A DNA stretch of 61,089 bases from Trueperaceae bacterium (lineage in GTDB: Bacteria; Deinococcota; Deinococci; Deinococcales; Trueperaceae): NCBI GenBank assembly GCA_011389865.1, contig JAABTL010000015.1, positions 1 through 61,089 of the forward strand, in the 5' to 3' direction. The notes under the pieces are model-generated. The model did not search any database and had not been told where the DNA came from. It saw only the letters and a program-made list of their open reading frames with translations. Both the position numbers and the translations under genes were made by a program. Below, in pieces: positions 43,101 through 51,040 of the stretch (positions are counted from its first letter, which is position 1; each line of letters opens with the position of its first letter).

Positions 43101-45644
43101 GCCGCCCGCGGGCCAATCGAGGTAGACGCGCACCTCGTAGGTAGCGGGCGCGAGATCGTCGAAGGTGGCGGTGCCGCTGGTGGCGCCTTCCGTGTAGAGC
43201 CAGGCACCGTAGCGGTCGTCGCTCTCGTCGGCGTGCACGACCGTGATCCAGTCCTGCGGGTTACCGGGGAGGCCGCGGTAGTGCACGACGACGGTCTCGC
43301 CCGCGGCGTAGTCGGTCGCGTCGGTCCAGGCCAGGAGGCCGGGATGCGGCGGCAGGCCGGGGGTCGCGGCAGCGGCGGGCGGCTCGCTCGCCGGTGGCGG
43401 TGTCGGGGGTTGAGCGAGCGGGGGCGCCGGGGGCGGCGCGGCCTCGGCCTGCCCCTGCGGAACGCCGGGGAAGGTCACGAAGCCCGACCCGCGCAGCGGC
43501 AGCGCGAGGCTGCCAGCGCTCGTGGTGACGTGGAGCGTCGCCTCGGCGGGCCCCTCGCTCGAGGGCGCGAACGCGACGCGGAACGCGCCCACCGCGCCCG
43601 CGGGGATGACGCCTGGTGCGTCGGTGACCGTGAACGCACCGCTCCCGTCCACGCGCAGCGACTGCACGTCGACCGGCGCGGCGCCATTTCCGAGGATGGC
43701 GCCGTGCACCACCACCGGCTCGCCGCCCAGCGCGACGGCCGGGAAGCTCATGCGATCGGGGTGCACGGCGAGCGACGCGTGGCCAGGGCGCACCTGGAGC
43801 TCGAAGGTGCCGTGCCCCACCACGCGGGTGACACGCACCAGGTAGCTGCCGGGCGCGAGCTCGTCGAACGCCAGGCTGCGCACGCTGCGGCCGCCGCCGG
43901 TGTCGGCGCGCAGCACGCGGTCGGCGTCGTCGTAGAGGCGCAGGTCGATCGCCAGGGGCTCCTGCGCGGTGGCGACGATCGTCACGGGACCGGTGCCATC
44001 GTGCCGGACGCGGAAGTACGCGTCGCCCGCCGTCTGCCCAGCGGACACGTACCCGAGGAGGCCGCGCAGCACGCGGCCGGGCTCGATCGGCGTGGCCGCG
44101 GCCGCGCTGGTCGCGCTCTCGCGCTGGTCGACGTCGAGGACGGCGATGACGGCCGGCGAAAGGCGGTACCCGCCGTAGCCGGTGACGCGCGTGACGCGCA
44201 GGAGGTAGCGCCCCGGTGCCAGGTCCATGCGCTCGATGCGCCGCTCGGAGCGGCCGCCGCCCGTGTCGGCGCGCAGCACGGCCGAGCCGTCGGCGGCGTA
44301 GAGCCGCAGGTCGACGGCGAGCGTCTCGTCGGCATGCAGGCCGAGGCGCACCCCGCCGTGCTCGCTCAGCTCGAAGGTGAACCAGTCATGGCCGTCGGTT
44401 GCGCTGCCGTCGGTGTAGCCGAGATGACCCCAGCTCGTCTGGTTCGGTTCCAGGCGGGCGGCGTCGGCGGCGCCGTCGTTCGGTTCCGGGTCGATGGGGG
44501 CGGCCTGGGGATCGAAGCGCGGCGACACACCGTAGCCGCCGTGACCGCTCACGCGCGTGACGCGCACGAAGTACCGCCCGGGCGCGAGATCCCGGCGCTC
44601 CACGCGCCGCTCGGAGCGGCCGCCACCGGTGTCGGCGTGCAGCACGGTGCTGCCGTTGGGGGCGTAGAGGCGCAGGTCGAGCGCGAGGCTCGCGTCCGCG
44701 GCGACGTCGACGGTGAGGGCGCCGGGCGCCGGCGCGTCGATCGCGAACCAGTCGTCGCCGTCGGTGCGGGCGCCGTCGGTGTAGCCGAGCTGGCCCGTGC
44801 TCGGCGCGCCGAGCGGCAGCGCCGCGCCCTCGACGGCGGCGTCGTTGGGCTCGGCGTCGATGGGGATCGGTTGCGGCGCGAAACGCGGGTCGACCCGGTA
44901 GCCGCCGTGGCCCGTGACCCGGGTGACGCGCACGAAGTAGGTCTGCGGCGCGAGGTCCGGTCGCTCGACGAGGCGCACGGAGCGCCCCCCACCCGTGTCG
45001 GCGTGCAGCACGGTGCTGCCGTTGGGCGCGTAGAGGCGCACGTCGAGCGCGAGGCTCGGCTCGGCCTCGATCGCCACGCTCAGGTGCCCCGGCGCCGGCA
45101 CCATCAGCCGGTACCAGTCGTCGCCGTCCGTGCCTGCCACCGACACGTAGCCGAGCCGGCCGTCGCGCGCCTCGCCGAGCGTCAACGGGGCGGCTGCGTC
45201 CACGCGGTCGTTCGGTTCGGCGTCGTCGGCGTAGGGCGACGGTTCGAACGAGGCCCGCAGCGTGACCGCCCCCTCGCCGGTGACGCGGTCGACGCGCACC
45301 AGGTAGGCACCGGCCGCGAGGTCGCCGCGCGTCACCACGCGCGCCTGCCGCCCGCCGCCGGTGTCGGCGTGGAGCACGCTCTGCTCGCGGTAGAGGCGCA
45401 AGTCGATGGCGAGCCCCGGGTCGGCGTCCGCATGCACCGTGAGCGCCCCGGCATCGGGCGTGTCGATCCGGTACGTCTGCCGCGTGAGGTCGGGCCCCAA
45501 CCGCACGGATACGGCGTCACCGAGCGGCAGCAGCGGGTACGGCTGGGCCGAGGCCGTGGCCACCAGCAGCAGCGCGGCGGCCAGCGCGAACGCCAACCGC
45601 CAACCTTCGATCGGCGAGATGCTCCGCCCCTGTCGCGGGTTCAT
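40125..45644 (-). CDS. Giant secreted protein with five tandem PPC-like domains
   Basis: An 1839-residue exported protein (hydrophobic signal about residues 15-33, ending near ASAQP). Residues 40-620 are five repeats of about 115 residues of the bacterial pre-peptidase C-terminal (PPC) type; each has DLRLY, LHADTGGGRS-like, and YFVRVTRV-x-G-x-GGY segments and an EPND motif between repeats. Residues 625-725 look like an ASH/Ig fold; proline-rich linkers at about 735-765 and 860-900 flank a beta domain with GLPGNPQDWITVVHA and YLDWPAGGYEVVSRYPF. The remaining 900 residues match nothing I know and have no visible catalytic motif. No peptidase domain accompanies the PPC repeats, which is unusual. 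ATG 45644. Confidence 0.82.
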   Translation of the reverse strand: MNPRQGRSISPIEGWRLAFALAAALLLVATASAQPYPLLPLGDAVSVRLGPDLTRQTYRIDTPDAGALTVHADADPGLAIDLRLYREQSVLHADTGGGRQARVVTRGDLAAGAYLVRVDRVTGEGAVTLRASFEPSPYADDAEPNDRVDAAAPLTLGEARDGRLGYVSVAGTDGDDWYRLMVPAPGHLSVAIEAEPSLALDVRLYAPNGSTVLHADTGGGRSVRLVERPDLAPQTYFVRVTRVTGHGGYRVDPRFAPQPIPIDAEPNDAAVEGAALPLGAPSTGQLGYTDGARTDGDDWFAIDAPAPGALTVDVAADASLALDLRLYAPNGSTVLHADTGGGRSERRVERRDLAPGRYFVRVTRVSGHGGYGVSPRFDPQAAPIDPEPNDGAADAARLEPNQTSWGHLGYTDGSATDGHDWFTFELSEHGGVRLGLHADETLAVDLRLYAADGSAVLRADTGGGRSERRIERMDLAPGRYLLRVTRVTGYGGYRLSPAVIAVLDVDQRESATSAAAATPIEPGRVLRGLLGYVSAGQTAGDAYFRVRHDGTGPVTIVATAQEPLAIDLRLYDDADRVLRADTGGGRSVRSLAFDELAPGSYLVRVTRVVGHGTFELQVRPGHASLAVHPDRMSFPAVALGGEPVVVHGAILGNGAAPVDVQSLRVDGSGAFTVTDAPGVIPAGAVGAFRVAFAPSSEGPAEATLHVTTSAGSLALPLRGSGFVTFPGVPQGQAEAAPPPAPPLAQPPTPPPASEPPAAAATPGLPPHPGLLAWTDATDYAAGETVVVHYRGLPGNPQDWITVVHADESDDRYGAWLYTEGATSGTATFDDLAPATYEVRVYLDWPAGGYEVVSRYPFTVGLEPGPRDVGRPGDAPPPGEPPPAADAPASDPATPDGPARVVQASGPVLTAPDGTQPSDVGLVLETLAEVSSAAPFRHVGQAVAVRGANAVAPPPEPVDLVLPAPSEHAVALVFTLGEWLRVPARPVTLADGAAALAVRIDGLPLPWIVSVAELPGEALGTPDLASGPGLHATVARLEQLRVTDPAAMAAELARFDARGAALATGGGGLMHVSQTFSLQHVQAVPAGDATTTVLLEARLMFLRAYVALQPAGGGASAAAAHYVDGIASLHAAAAQVAWRGSDISDRPFADRAGLDGRTEGFERTAIYGGTLTVAEIADFYAGTFAPWGLDATRAVMVGADRALGLQFDVRVLHYYGTERFVNLVVPRRFMAADITAEGAHWPPAMIAGVKGVVEEARLIPGQASATMTLRLYSPRLLDITIDELYGATQTVLGGATWLYGTATLITTVSAGTAVPVGAAAVAGYNLVAPVLEYMFVEPRASRWDAEGFASKTTTLTAYSAGRLIGSVALDAAGVGGGGVAAGLSDVLLSAVIDHARLAGVNELRSLGTWGVRNPAAWFFQHQRFYAPPMEFIVNVAGPTTLRAHPADGQRPTHWPANFESYVLGGHGVFSVFVDPAAIEPRRLSEGIHIEPAVRYLGDLFGLPLVAAPFRYAEHAPVSQWAALHHFDEAPHAQVLSWTLEEETLEAWATAAGLETVDDLLERAVVEVGSVLGGDPYRAHHADRVLEPADVTLLRSLVAARTTAQRRVFAVAVTERDGASPRHPVEQVGVANWNESSVGAYANLMMFAPRHEYGQFELEYEVRLLDRGQELLSFPVGFSYHAGDSVNVEVVPTRGFAGLPPRKVEVSNVRPDVEHEFGVAVRDVEHTPTHSTFVFAAEDLATLDLSGFTFTWTIVSERGQAVAIGAQGSAVVTVDLPFDPADHPDGSGAPARSSPFDVDSPVTSYTVRVEVTRNGERVDAVETTVGVPGPYVIRIDQRGRE

Positions 45645-45890
45645 ACCTTCTCGACCTCCGACCCCGGCTGTCCGTCGAGGATAGGTGCGCCGAGCGGACC
45701 GCGGTCACGGACAACGGTCCCGCGTGGTTGGGGGTGGGCCCGGGTGTATCCGATTCGACACCCGCTCGGCCCCCCTGCCGCGGTGAGGAGCCGAGCGATG
45801 CCCGCCGACGAGCGGTGAGCTCGTCGAGCCCGGTAGGGCGCTCGCGCTCGCACGCGCCGGGCGGTTCAGGGACAGCGCGCGCCCCATGAA

Positions 45891-46062
45891 CACGAAACCG
45901 GCGCCCCTCGGGGCGCCGCGACTGCTCGTGCTTGATGCCTTCGAACATACCCCGGTATGCGGCATCCGTCAAGATGTTGCGGGAGTGCCCGTCCGCCCAC
46001 GCAAGAAACACGCCGAAACGGCGCCCGAACAACCTACGAGCGCCGCCAGAGTCCTCGTTTCG
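45891..46062 (-). repeat. Dispersed ~172 bp repeat, copy C
   Basis: Left end CACGAAACCGG (45891-45901); right end degenerate, ending CTCGTTTCG at 46062. Same internal minus-strand promoter, palindrome and 18-base GC hairpin as A and B. It lies 246 bases from the start of the 1839-residue gene and points toward it. Its right edge meets the broken 3' end of a Phd antitoxin gene, which is the best sign of insertion among the three copies. Confidence 0.75.
45944..45972 (-). promoter_or_regulatory. Sigma70-like promoter inside repeat copy C
   Basis: TTGACG (45972-45967), 17-bp spacer, TATGTT (45949-45944). Palindrome CATACC-CC-GGTATG (45946-45959) overlaps the -10 box and the start of the spacer. 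Confidence 0.62.
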
Positions 46063-46265
46063 GACCGTGCGCAGCGATGCGGCGCGGCGAGCAGGGCGTC
46101 GACGAGGCTGCGGCCCGGCGCGGTGAGCCACTCGAAGGTCGCGACGTCGACCGCCACCACGCGGGGAACGCCATGTTTCGACACCAGCCGGGCCTGACCG
46201 CCCTCGGCCTCGCGCACCAGCTCCGAGAAGCGGGCCTTGGCCTCCTGGAGTTGCCACGTACGAAC
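46063..46265 (-). pseudogene. Phd-type antitoxin gene broken at both ends
   Basis: The frame encodes RTWQLQEAKARFSELVREAE, GGQARLVSKHGVPRVVAVDV then ATFEWLTAPGRSLVDALLAA and stops being Phd-like where repeat copy C begins. This is a Phd/YefM antitoxin lacking its last residues. At the 5' end no ATG, GTG or TTG lies in frame near the ribosome-binding site (GGAGG at 46273-46277); GTT stands where GTG or ATG is expected. No toxin partner remains. A palindromic operator is still visible upstream at 46279-46300. Confidence 0.75.
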
Positions 46266-46278
46266 GACACCACCTCCA

Positions 46279-46300
46279 TTCTGGTCTGCGCTGACCAGAA
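46279..46300. promoter_or_regulatory. Operator of the broken Phd module
   Basis: TTCTGGTC-tgcgct-GACCAGAA, perfect 8-bp arms, next to the ribosome-binding site of the Phd remnant. Retained although the gene is broken. Confidence 0.6.
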
Positions 46301-46532
46301 GGTGCCCCGGTGCGCGGTGCTGGCCGGAGGGCGGGTTCACGGCGCCATCCAGCGCCGCGTCCTGCGCAGGCGTGGCGAGAAGCGGGGAACGTGCGGAACA
46401 GGGCTCGGCACGGGTCGATGCCGGAACGCGACGGTGGCGTCCCGCGGGCAGCAGCCCGCCGGTACCGCATCGCCTCGCCAGGTTCACCGATCGCAGTCGT
46501 CCAGGGCCAGGTGCAGCCGTGGCACCTCAGCG

Positions 46533-47075
46533 CTACCGCAGCGACAACTCCATGAACCGCAAGTGGGGCCACAGCTCCTTCGGGTTCTCGGTGTCTTCGT
46601 AGGGGTCGCGATCCACGAAGCCGGCCGCCTCGTACGTGCGGTGCGCCGCCGCCATGAACTTCCCCGTCTCCAGGCGCACGTGGGCGTACCCCAAAGATCG
46701 GGCATCCTCCATGAGCCTCGCCAGGAGCGTCGCGCCCAGGCGCCGCCCGCGCTGGTCGGGGCGCACGTACATCCGTTTCACCTCGCCCACGCCGTCGGCG
46801 AAGCGACGGAGGCCACCCATGCCCACCGCAGCACCGTCCACCTCGACCAGGTAGAACGCGCCGTGCCGCTGTGATTCGGTCACCATGGCGTCGAGCGACC
46901 CCTCCGCGTACGCCCGAGGTTCCGCCCCGATCAGCTCGCGGAGCCGGAGGCCGTAGTGCTCCTCGCAGACCTGCTCGTACCAGGCCACGTACTCGACGTT
47001 CAGTTCCAGGAGCGCGGGCCGGTGGGCGGCGAGGTCGGCCGGCACGAGCCGGACAGCGCCGTTCGACGTGCTCAT
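46533..47075 (-). CDS. GNAT-family N-acetyltransferase, paralogue 1
   Basis: A 180-residue acetyltransferase. The acetyl-CoA loop is GEVKRMYVRPDQRGRRLGAT (the R-x-x-G-x-G/A motif), followed by LGYAHVRLETGKFMAAAHRT and YEAAGFVDRDPYE, all standard for GNAT. It is close to the gene at 56586: same length, same opening (SNGAVRLVPADLAAHRPA) and same ending (KELWPH-x-RFMEL-x-LR), so one is a recent copy of the other. Substrate unknown. ATG 47075. Confidence 0.9.
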   Translation of the reverse strand: MSTSNGAVRLVPADLAAHRPALLELNVEYVAWYEQVCEEHYGLRLRELIGAEPRAYAEGSLDAMVTESQRHGAFYLVEVDGAAVGMGGLRRFADGVGEVKRMYVRPDQRGRRLGATLLARLMEDARSLGYAHVRLETGKFMAAAHRTYEAAGFVDRDPYEDTENPKELWPHLRFMELSLR

Positions 47076-47342
47076 CGAGAGGGCTCCACGGCCACGCGGG
47101 CGCGCAGCGACCTCGCCGGGCCGACGCCGGCCCGCACCGACCGGCATGAGGGGCGGTGGCGCTTCGTCGTCGAGGCCGTGAAACCACCCCGGGCATGTGC
47201 GAAGGCGGGCGTGCCTGGCGTCGGTATATGCATGGGGGATCTTACATGTGTATGCGACCGCTGCAACCCGTGCCCCGTCACGCAGGTCGCACGTTGCCGG
47301 CCAGCGCATGGGCTCCCGCCACCGATCAGCGACGCGAGTGAG

Positions 47343-47377
47343 GAGCCCGCCCGTCGCCAGTGGGCACGGACGGGCTC
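47343..47377 (-). terminator. Terminator-like hairpin after DUF3237 paralogue 2
   Basis: GAGCCCG / CGGGCTC with a bulge and inner CCGT/ACGG pairs, 51 bases beyond the stop at 47428. The remaining 47076-47427 shows no gene. Confidence 0.5.
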
Positions 47378-47427
47378 GAAGCGGAGATGACCCGCGCGAC
47401 CTCCCGGTGTCACGCGATCCGACGCCG

Positions 47428-47958
47428 CTACGGCGCCAGCGAGCGGCAGGTCAACCTGACCACGCCCTGGGCCCCATTGGCGGTCCCCGTGCAACCGAAC
47501 ACGGTGTGGTTCATGAAGGCGTACTGCGGCGCCATGGTCTGGAACCACGCCGCACCATGAAGTGGCGCGTCGACGTCCGGGGGCTCGAACGAGGGATCGA
47601 GCATCATCTCGAGCATCCCGGGCATGGGCTCTCCCAGGAAGCCCTTCAGCGTCATGGCGACCGTCACGCCATCCGGATGCTCTGCGAACCCGCGAATGTC
47701 GAGCACGCTGACGCCATCGTGCCGGTAAAGCTGGTAGTCGACCCCGGTCGCTGCGGCACCGGCGAGAAGACCCTCGGTGATCGCACCGCTGGTGTGACCG
47801 TCGAGCCGCAATCCCTCGGGCACCAAGCCGATGAAGTCCTGAGCGATGATCTGGGCTTCGATCACGAAGTACGGCGCCTCGCTGCCATCGTCGGCAATGG
47901 CGGTGCCGGCAACAGCGACCAAGACGACCACGAGGGCGGCGAACAGGAGCCTCTTCAT
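47428..47958 (-). CDS. Secreted DUF3237-like protein, paralogue 2
   Basis: A 176-residue exported protein with signal MKRLLFAALVVVLVAVAGTA (cut near IADDG). It shares DFIGLVPEGLRLDGHTSGAI, HDGVSVLDIRGFAEHPDGV, MTLKGFLGEPMPG and LHGAAWFQTMAPQYAFMNHT with the proteins at 60544 (very close) and 29005 (more distant), and has the DUF3237 outline. Function unknown. ATG 47958 follows GGGAGG. Its leader carries hairpins that match those of paralogue 1. Confidence 0.82.
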   Translation of the reverse strand: MKRLLFAALVVVLVAVAGTAIADDGSEAPYFVIEAQIIAQDFIGLVPEGLRLDGHTSGAITEGLLAGAAATGVDYQLYRHDGVSVLDIRGFAEHPDGVTVAMTLKGFLGEPMPGMLEMMLDPSFEPPDVDAPLHGAAWFQTMAPQYAFMNHTVFGCTGTANGAQGVVRLTCRSLAP

Positions 47959-47982
47959 CGCATCCTCCCGTCCCGCGCGATA

Positions 47983-48107
47983 CCCGAAGCCCCGTGGGGT
48001 ACGGGCACGCGTGAGGAATGGGGGCGTCTCGTCTGCCTCGGCTTCGTTTGGCTCCTCCAGGTGTTCTCCCGGCGCCGATGAGGTACGCGACCGCGTGGCG
48101 TCGGTCG
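47983..48107 (-). promoter_or_regulatory. Structured leader upstream of DUF3237 paralogue 2
   Basis: Proximal hairpin CCCG..CCCC-gt-GGGG..CGGG (47983-48005) and distal hairpin CGACCG-cgtggcgt-CGGTCG (48088-48107). Positions relative to the start and the surrounding bases (for example TGTTCTCCCGGCGCCG) match 29581-29704, though overall identity is only about 70 percent. Confidence 0.4.
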
Positions 48108-48394
48108 GGGCCCAGGAAGAACAGGTGGTGGAAGTTGCGGGTTTCGGCCCGACACGCGGACCGGGGACGGCCGGCGCCCAGTCGAGTTCCGGCCCGTACC
48201 CATACGCCGAGTATTGGCGGGCGGGCGTCCGAATGGGTGCGCGGTGAGCGTACCCACGCCTCGAACCACGCTGCACGCGGAACCCGACGCGCGCCCGGAT
48301 CGCCGTGCGCCCAGCCCCTGGACCCCCGAAGGTCAAACCGCATACCGACCCACGACCTCGTCGGCGTGCATGCTCATGCGCGAGGAGGCGACCC

Positions 48395-49135
48395 ATGCGC
48401 AGCTTGGTGGCCCTGGGCGCGATGCTCATGCTGGCGACGTCGACGGGTCAGGCCGAGGGCATCGTCTCGGCCGCATTCGAAGAGCCGGTCGAGCGGTACG
48501 GGCACTTCGCGCTCGGCCGTCCGCACGAGTACGCCCGCGTGCTGGCGCGGACCGACGGCGGAGGCACCGTAGCCCTGGAGCTGCCCGACGACGAGGTGTT
48601 CGAGGACCTCGCCCCGCGCCTCGTGCGGCTGACCGAGGACGGGCCGACGTACCTGCTGGCGGTCGTCAGCGCGCGCGGCACCGGCGCGCGGCTGGCCCTG
48701 CTCGGACTCCGCGGGAACGCCCTCGAGATCACGGCGCAGTCCGCCCCCATCGGCACCCCGAACCGCTGGCTCAACCCGGTCGGCGTCGCCGATCTCGACA
48801 GCGACGGCGTGGCCGAGATCGCCGCGGTGACGACGCCCCACATCGGCGGCGTGCTGCGCGTCTACCGGCGCGACGGCGAGCGTCTGGTCGAGGTCGCCTC
48901 CCTCACGGGCTTCTCGAACCACGTCTACCGCTCGCCCGAGCTCGAGCTGTCGCGACCCGCGCGGATCGACGGCCGCTGGCAGCTGCTGGTGCCCGACACG
49001 TCGCGCCGCAGCCTCCGCGTCATCGCTCTCGAGGGCGCCCGGCTCGTCGAGAACGACCGCTGCGAGCTCGACACACCGATCACCGGACCCGAGTCGCTGC
49101 GCGATTGCGAGGCGCAGCTGACCGGCGCGCCGTGA
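48395..49135 (+). CDS. Secreted protein with an FG-GAP/VCBS-like repeat
   Basis: A 246-residue exported protein (signal MRSLVALGAMLMLATSTGQA). The centre has a clear FG-GAP/integrin-like calcium loop, VGVADLDSDGVAEIAAVTTP, flanked by GGVLRVYRRDG. Before it, VRLTEDGPTYLLAVVSARGT and LLGLRGNALEI suggest two further weaker blades of a beta-propeller-like fold. No enzyme motif is visible. ATG 48395 lies after GAGGAGG. It is divergent from DUF3237 paralogue 2. Confidence 0.75.
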   Translation: MRSLVALGAMLMLATSTGQAEGIVSAAFEEPVERYGHFALGRPHEYARVLARTDGGGTVALELPDDEVFEDLAPRLVRLTEDGPTYLLAVVSARGTGARLALLGLRGNALEITAQSAPIGTPNRWLNPVGVADLDSDGVAEIAAVTTPHIGGVLRVYRRDGERLVEVASLTGFSNHVYRSPELELSRPARIDGRWQLLVPDTSRRSLRVIALEGARLVENDRCELDTPITGPESLRDCEAQLTGAP

Positions 49136-49244
49136 GAGGCCGGCTCGTACGACCTACGTTGCCGCCGGCGCGCGCGCCTGCTGCAGTTCCCCATCCCGGT
49201 TACCACGTCGCGGCGAGCGCTCGGTTTCGCCAGATCGAGGAGGC

Positions 49245-49316
49245 ATGATGAACCCGGGCGTGGTGCACGGCGGTTTCTCGGGCTGGCACGAGCATATGGA
49301 GGAGATGCAGGATTAG
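49245..49316 (+). CDS. Possible 23-residue peptide
   Basis: A short frame MMNPGVVHGGFSGWHEHMEE plus MQD, with GAGGAGG just before the ATG at 49245. Histidine- and methionine-rich, possibly metal-binding or a fragment of a lost gene. The rest of 49136-49580 shows nothing else. Confidence 0.3.
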   Translation: MMNPGVVHGGFSGWHEHMEEMQD

Positions 49317-49580
49317 CGTTGGCGAACGGCACCGCGTCCGCATCGGGCGTGGTGCTTCGCGTGCACGTCGGTCGCTGCACCGGTCGTGCGCGCGGAGGCG
49401 AGCCATCACACGTCAGCCGTGCCCCTCGAACCACGCGACACGAGTCCCGATCGAGCACCGGGACCCCGAACCGCTGGATACGACGGCCGGGCCCCTGGAT
49501 CGGACAGTCATCCGGCCCCAGTTGCATATCATCTCGCAAACAGGTAGGGTCATTCGTCCCAAGAAACGGAGAACAACCTG

Positions 49581-49952
49581 ATGGCGAACACGGAAGCGAC
49601 CCTGGCCCTCGTCACGCGTTTCGAGAACGAGTTCAACACGCGCGACCTGGACGCCCTCATGGCCGACATGACCGAGGACTGCGTCTTCGAGCACGTCGCC
49701 CCAGCGAACGCCGGCTTCGGTCGCCACGAGGGCGCCGCCGCCGTGCGGGCCGTCTGGGCCTCCATGGACTCGCACTTCCCGGGCTTCACGCAGGAGATCG
49801 CCGATCTCTTCGCCACGGGCGATCGGGCGTGCTGCCGCTGGGTGATCCGCTGGAAGGACGCGGACGGCAACGACGCCGCGCTGCACGGCGTCGACGTCAT
49901 CACGGTGCGCGACGGGAAGATCGCCGAGAAGCTCACCTACGGCACGCTGTAG
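49581..49952 (+). CDS. SnoaL-like NTF2-fold protein
   Basis: A 123-residue protein: LALVTRFENEFNTRDLDALM, ADMTEDCVFEHVAPANAGFG, and VRAVWASMDSHFPGFTQEIA are the SnoaL/nuclear-transport-factor-2 family pattern, ending GVDVITVRDGKIAEKLTYGT, the usual last strand. Most relatives have unknown or isomerase-like functions. Start ATG 49581. First of a run of small plus-strand genes (49581-51976), each with its own ribosome-binding site. Confidence 0.8.
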   Translation: MANTEATLALVTRFENEFNTRDLDALMADMTEDCVFEHVAPANAGFGRHEGAAAVRAVWASMDSHFPGFTQEIADLFATGDRACCRWVIRWKDADGNDAALHGVDVITVRDGKIAEKLTYGTL

Positions 49953-50008
49953 GCGACCGACGCAGGCGCGTCCGGACCCTCGACCCCAAACGACGAACGG
50001 AGCCAACC

Positions 50009-50290
50009 ATGCCCACCGCGATCATCTTCCACGACGTACGGGACGGCACGATCTGGGCGAACGCCTGGAAGCAGGGCCCCGGCAGCCGGCACGAGATGTT
50101 CGGCAAGATCGGCGTCACGTGCCGCAACTTCCGTGACCCCAACGACCCCGACGCCACCGGCGTCATGGCGGAGATTCCCGACATGGCGGCGTTCCAAGAG
50201 CTCCTGCAGTCGGAGGAAGGCCAAACGGCGATGCGGGAGGACGGCCTGAAGGTCGAGACCCTGCGGGTGCTCGTCGAGTTCACCCCGTAG
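50009..50290 (+). CDS. Small protein of unknown function
   Basis: A 93-residue protein (ATG 50009) with one strand-helix pattern: AIIFHDVRDGTIWANAWKQG, then MAEIPDMAAFQELLQSEEGQ and LKVETLRVLVEF. The order resembles a ferredoxin-like dimeric alpha/beta barrel (as in ABM or DUF1330-type proteins), but I do not recognise the family. It lies 56 bases after the NTF2-fold gene. Confidence 0.6.
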   Translation: MPTAIIFHDVRDGTIWANAWKQGPGSRHEMFGKIGVTCRNFRDPNDPDATGVMAEIPDMAAFQELLQSEEGQTAMREDGLKVETLRVLVEFTP

Positions 50291-50387
50291 CCGACGACGG
50301 GGCGGAGGAAGGCGCGAGCGACGACGGGAGGCCGGGAACGCGCGCACGTGCATGCCGCGGCCCGCTCGCGCCCAGAAGGAGATCTGC

Positions 50388-50918
50388 ATGCCACACCTGG
50401 CATTGATGACGATCGGGCTGCTGCGCGCGCCCTGGGGCGATCCGCTCGTGCGCGGCTTCGAGGAGCGCATCGACGACGTCTTCGCGACCGCGGCTGCGAG
50501 TCCCGGCTTCGTGGCGCGGTTCGGCGTGGTGGAGCGTGGTGGGTTGGACGGCGGGCCAAGGGTCGTCCCGCCCGCGTTCGCCGACCCGGAGACCCAGGAC
50601 CGGATCGCGACGACGCTCTCGGTCTGGCGCGACGCCGAATCCGCCTTCGCCTTCTCCTATCGCGGCATCCACGGCGCGGCCCTGCGCGACCGCCACGATT
50701 GGTTCACGAAGGTCGACGCACCGAGCCACGTGGCCTGGTGGATCGACGAGGGGCACCTACCGACCTGGGCCGAGGCCGCCGCGCGCCACGCGGAGCTCGC
50801 CGAAGCCGGCCCGAGCGCGCGGGCGTTCGACTTCCGGTCGCCGTTCGACGCCGCCGGGCGCGCCACCGCGATCGACCGCGAGGCCGTGCGGCGCCACGCG
50901 CCCAGCCCGACCGCCTGA
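50388..50918 (+). CDS. DUF3291-family protein
   Basis: A 176-residue protein. LALMTIGLLRAPWGDPLVRG, IDDVFATAAASPGFVARFGV, and LSVWRDAESAFAFSYRGIHG then ALRDRHDWF agree with DUF3291, a dimeric-barrel family probably related to monooxygenases, in which AFSYxGxHxxALRxRxxWF is conserved. The reaction is unknown. ATG 50388 follows AAGGAG closely, which decides against the upstream start at 50352. Confidence 0.8.
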   Translation: MPHLALMTIGLLRAPWGDPLVRGFEERIDDVFATAAASPGFVARFGVVERGGLDGGPRVVPPAFADPETQDRIATTLSVWRDAESAFAFSYRGIHGAALRDRHDWFTKVDAPSHVAWWIDEGHLPTWAEAAARHAELAEAGPSARAFDFRSPFDAAGRATAIDREAVRRHAPSPTA

Positions 50919-50946
50919 GCACGTGAACCAAGCCATCGAGGAGACC

Positions 50947-51000
50947 ATGGCGGAACCGCAGAAGGCGAACGACGCACGGCCGCCGGAGGTCGTCAGGCGA
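50947..51000 (+). pseudogene. Duplicated 5' fragment of a cupin gene
   Basis: ATG 50947 encodes MAEPQKANDARPPEVV, nearly the same as the start of the cupin gene at 51379 (MADPQKPNDAWPPELN), then loses similarity. The intact copy lies 430 bases downstream, with a membrane-protein gene between them. Confidence 0.65.
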
Positions 51001-51040
51001 TTCCAGCCACGTCTACACGTGGATCGAAGGAGTCCTTCAC

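Noticed and set aside
31907..45818. Very long plus-strand frames of over 1300 and 1800 codons
   Set aside because: Antisense shadows of the two giant minus-strand genes, which have signals, repeats and family motifs.
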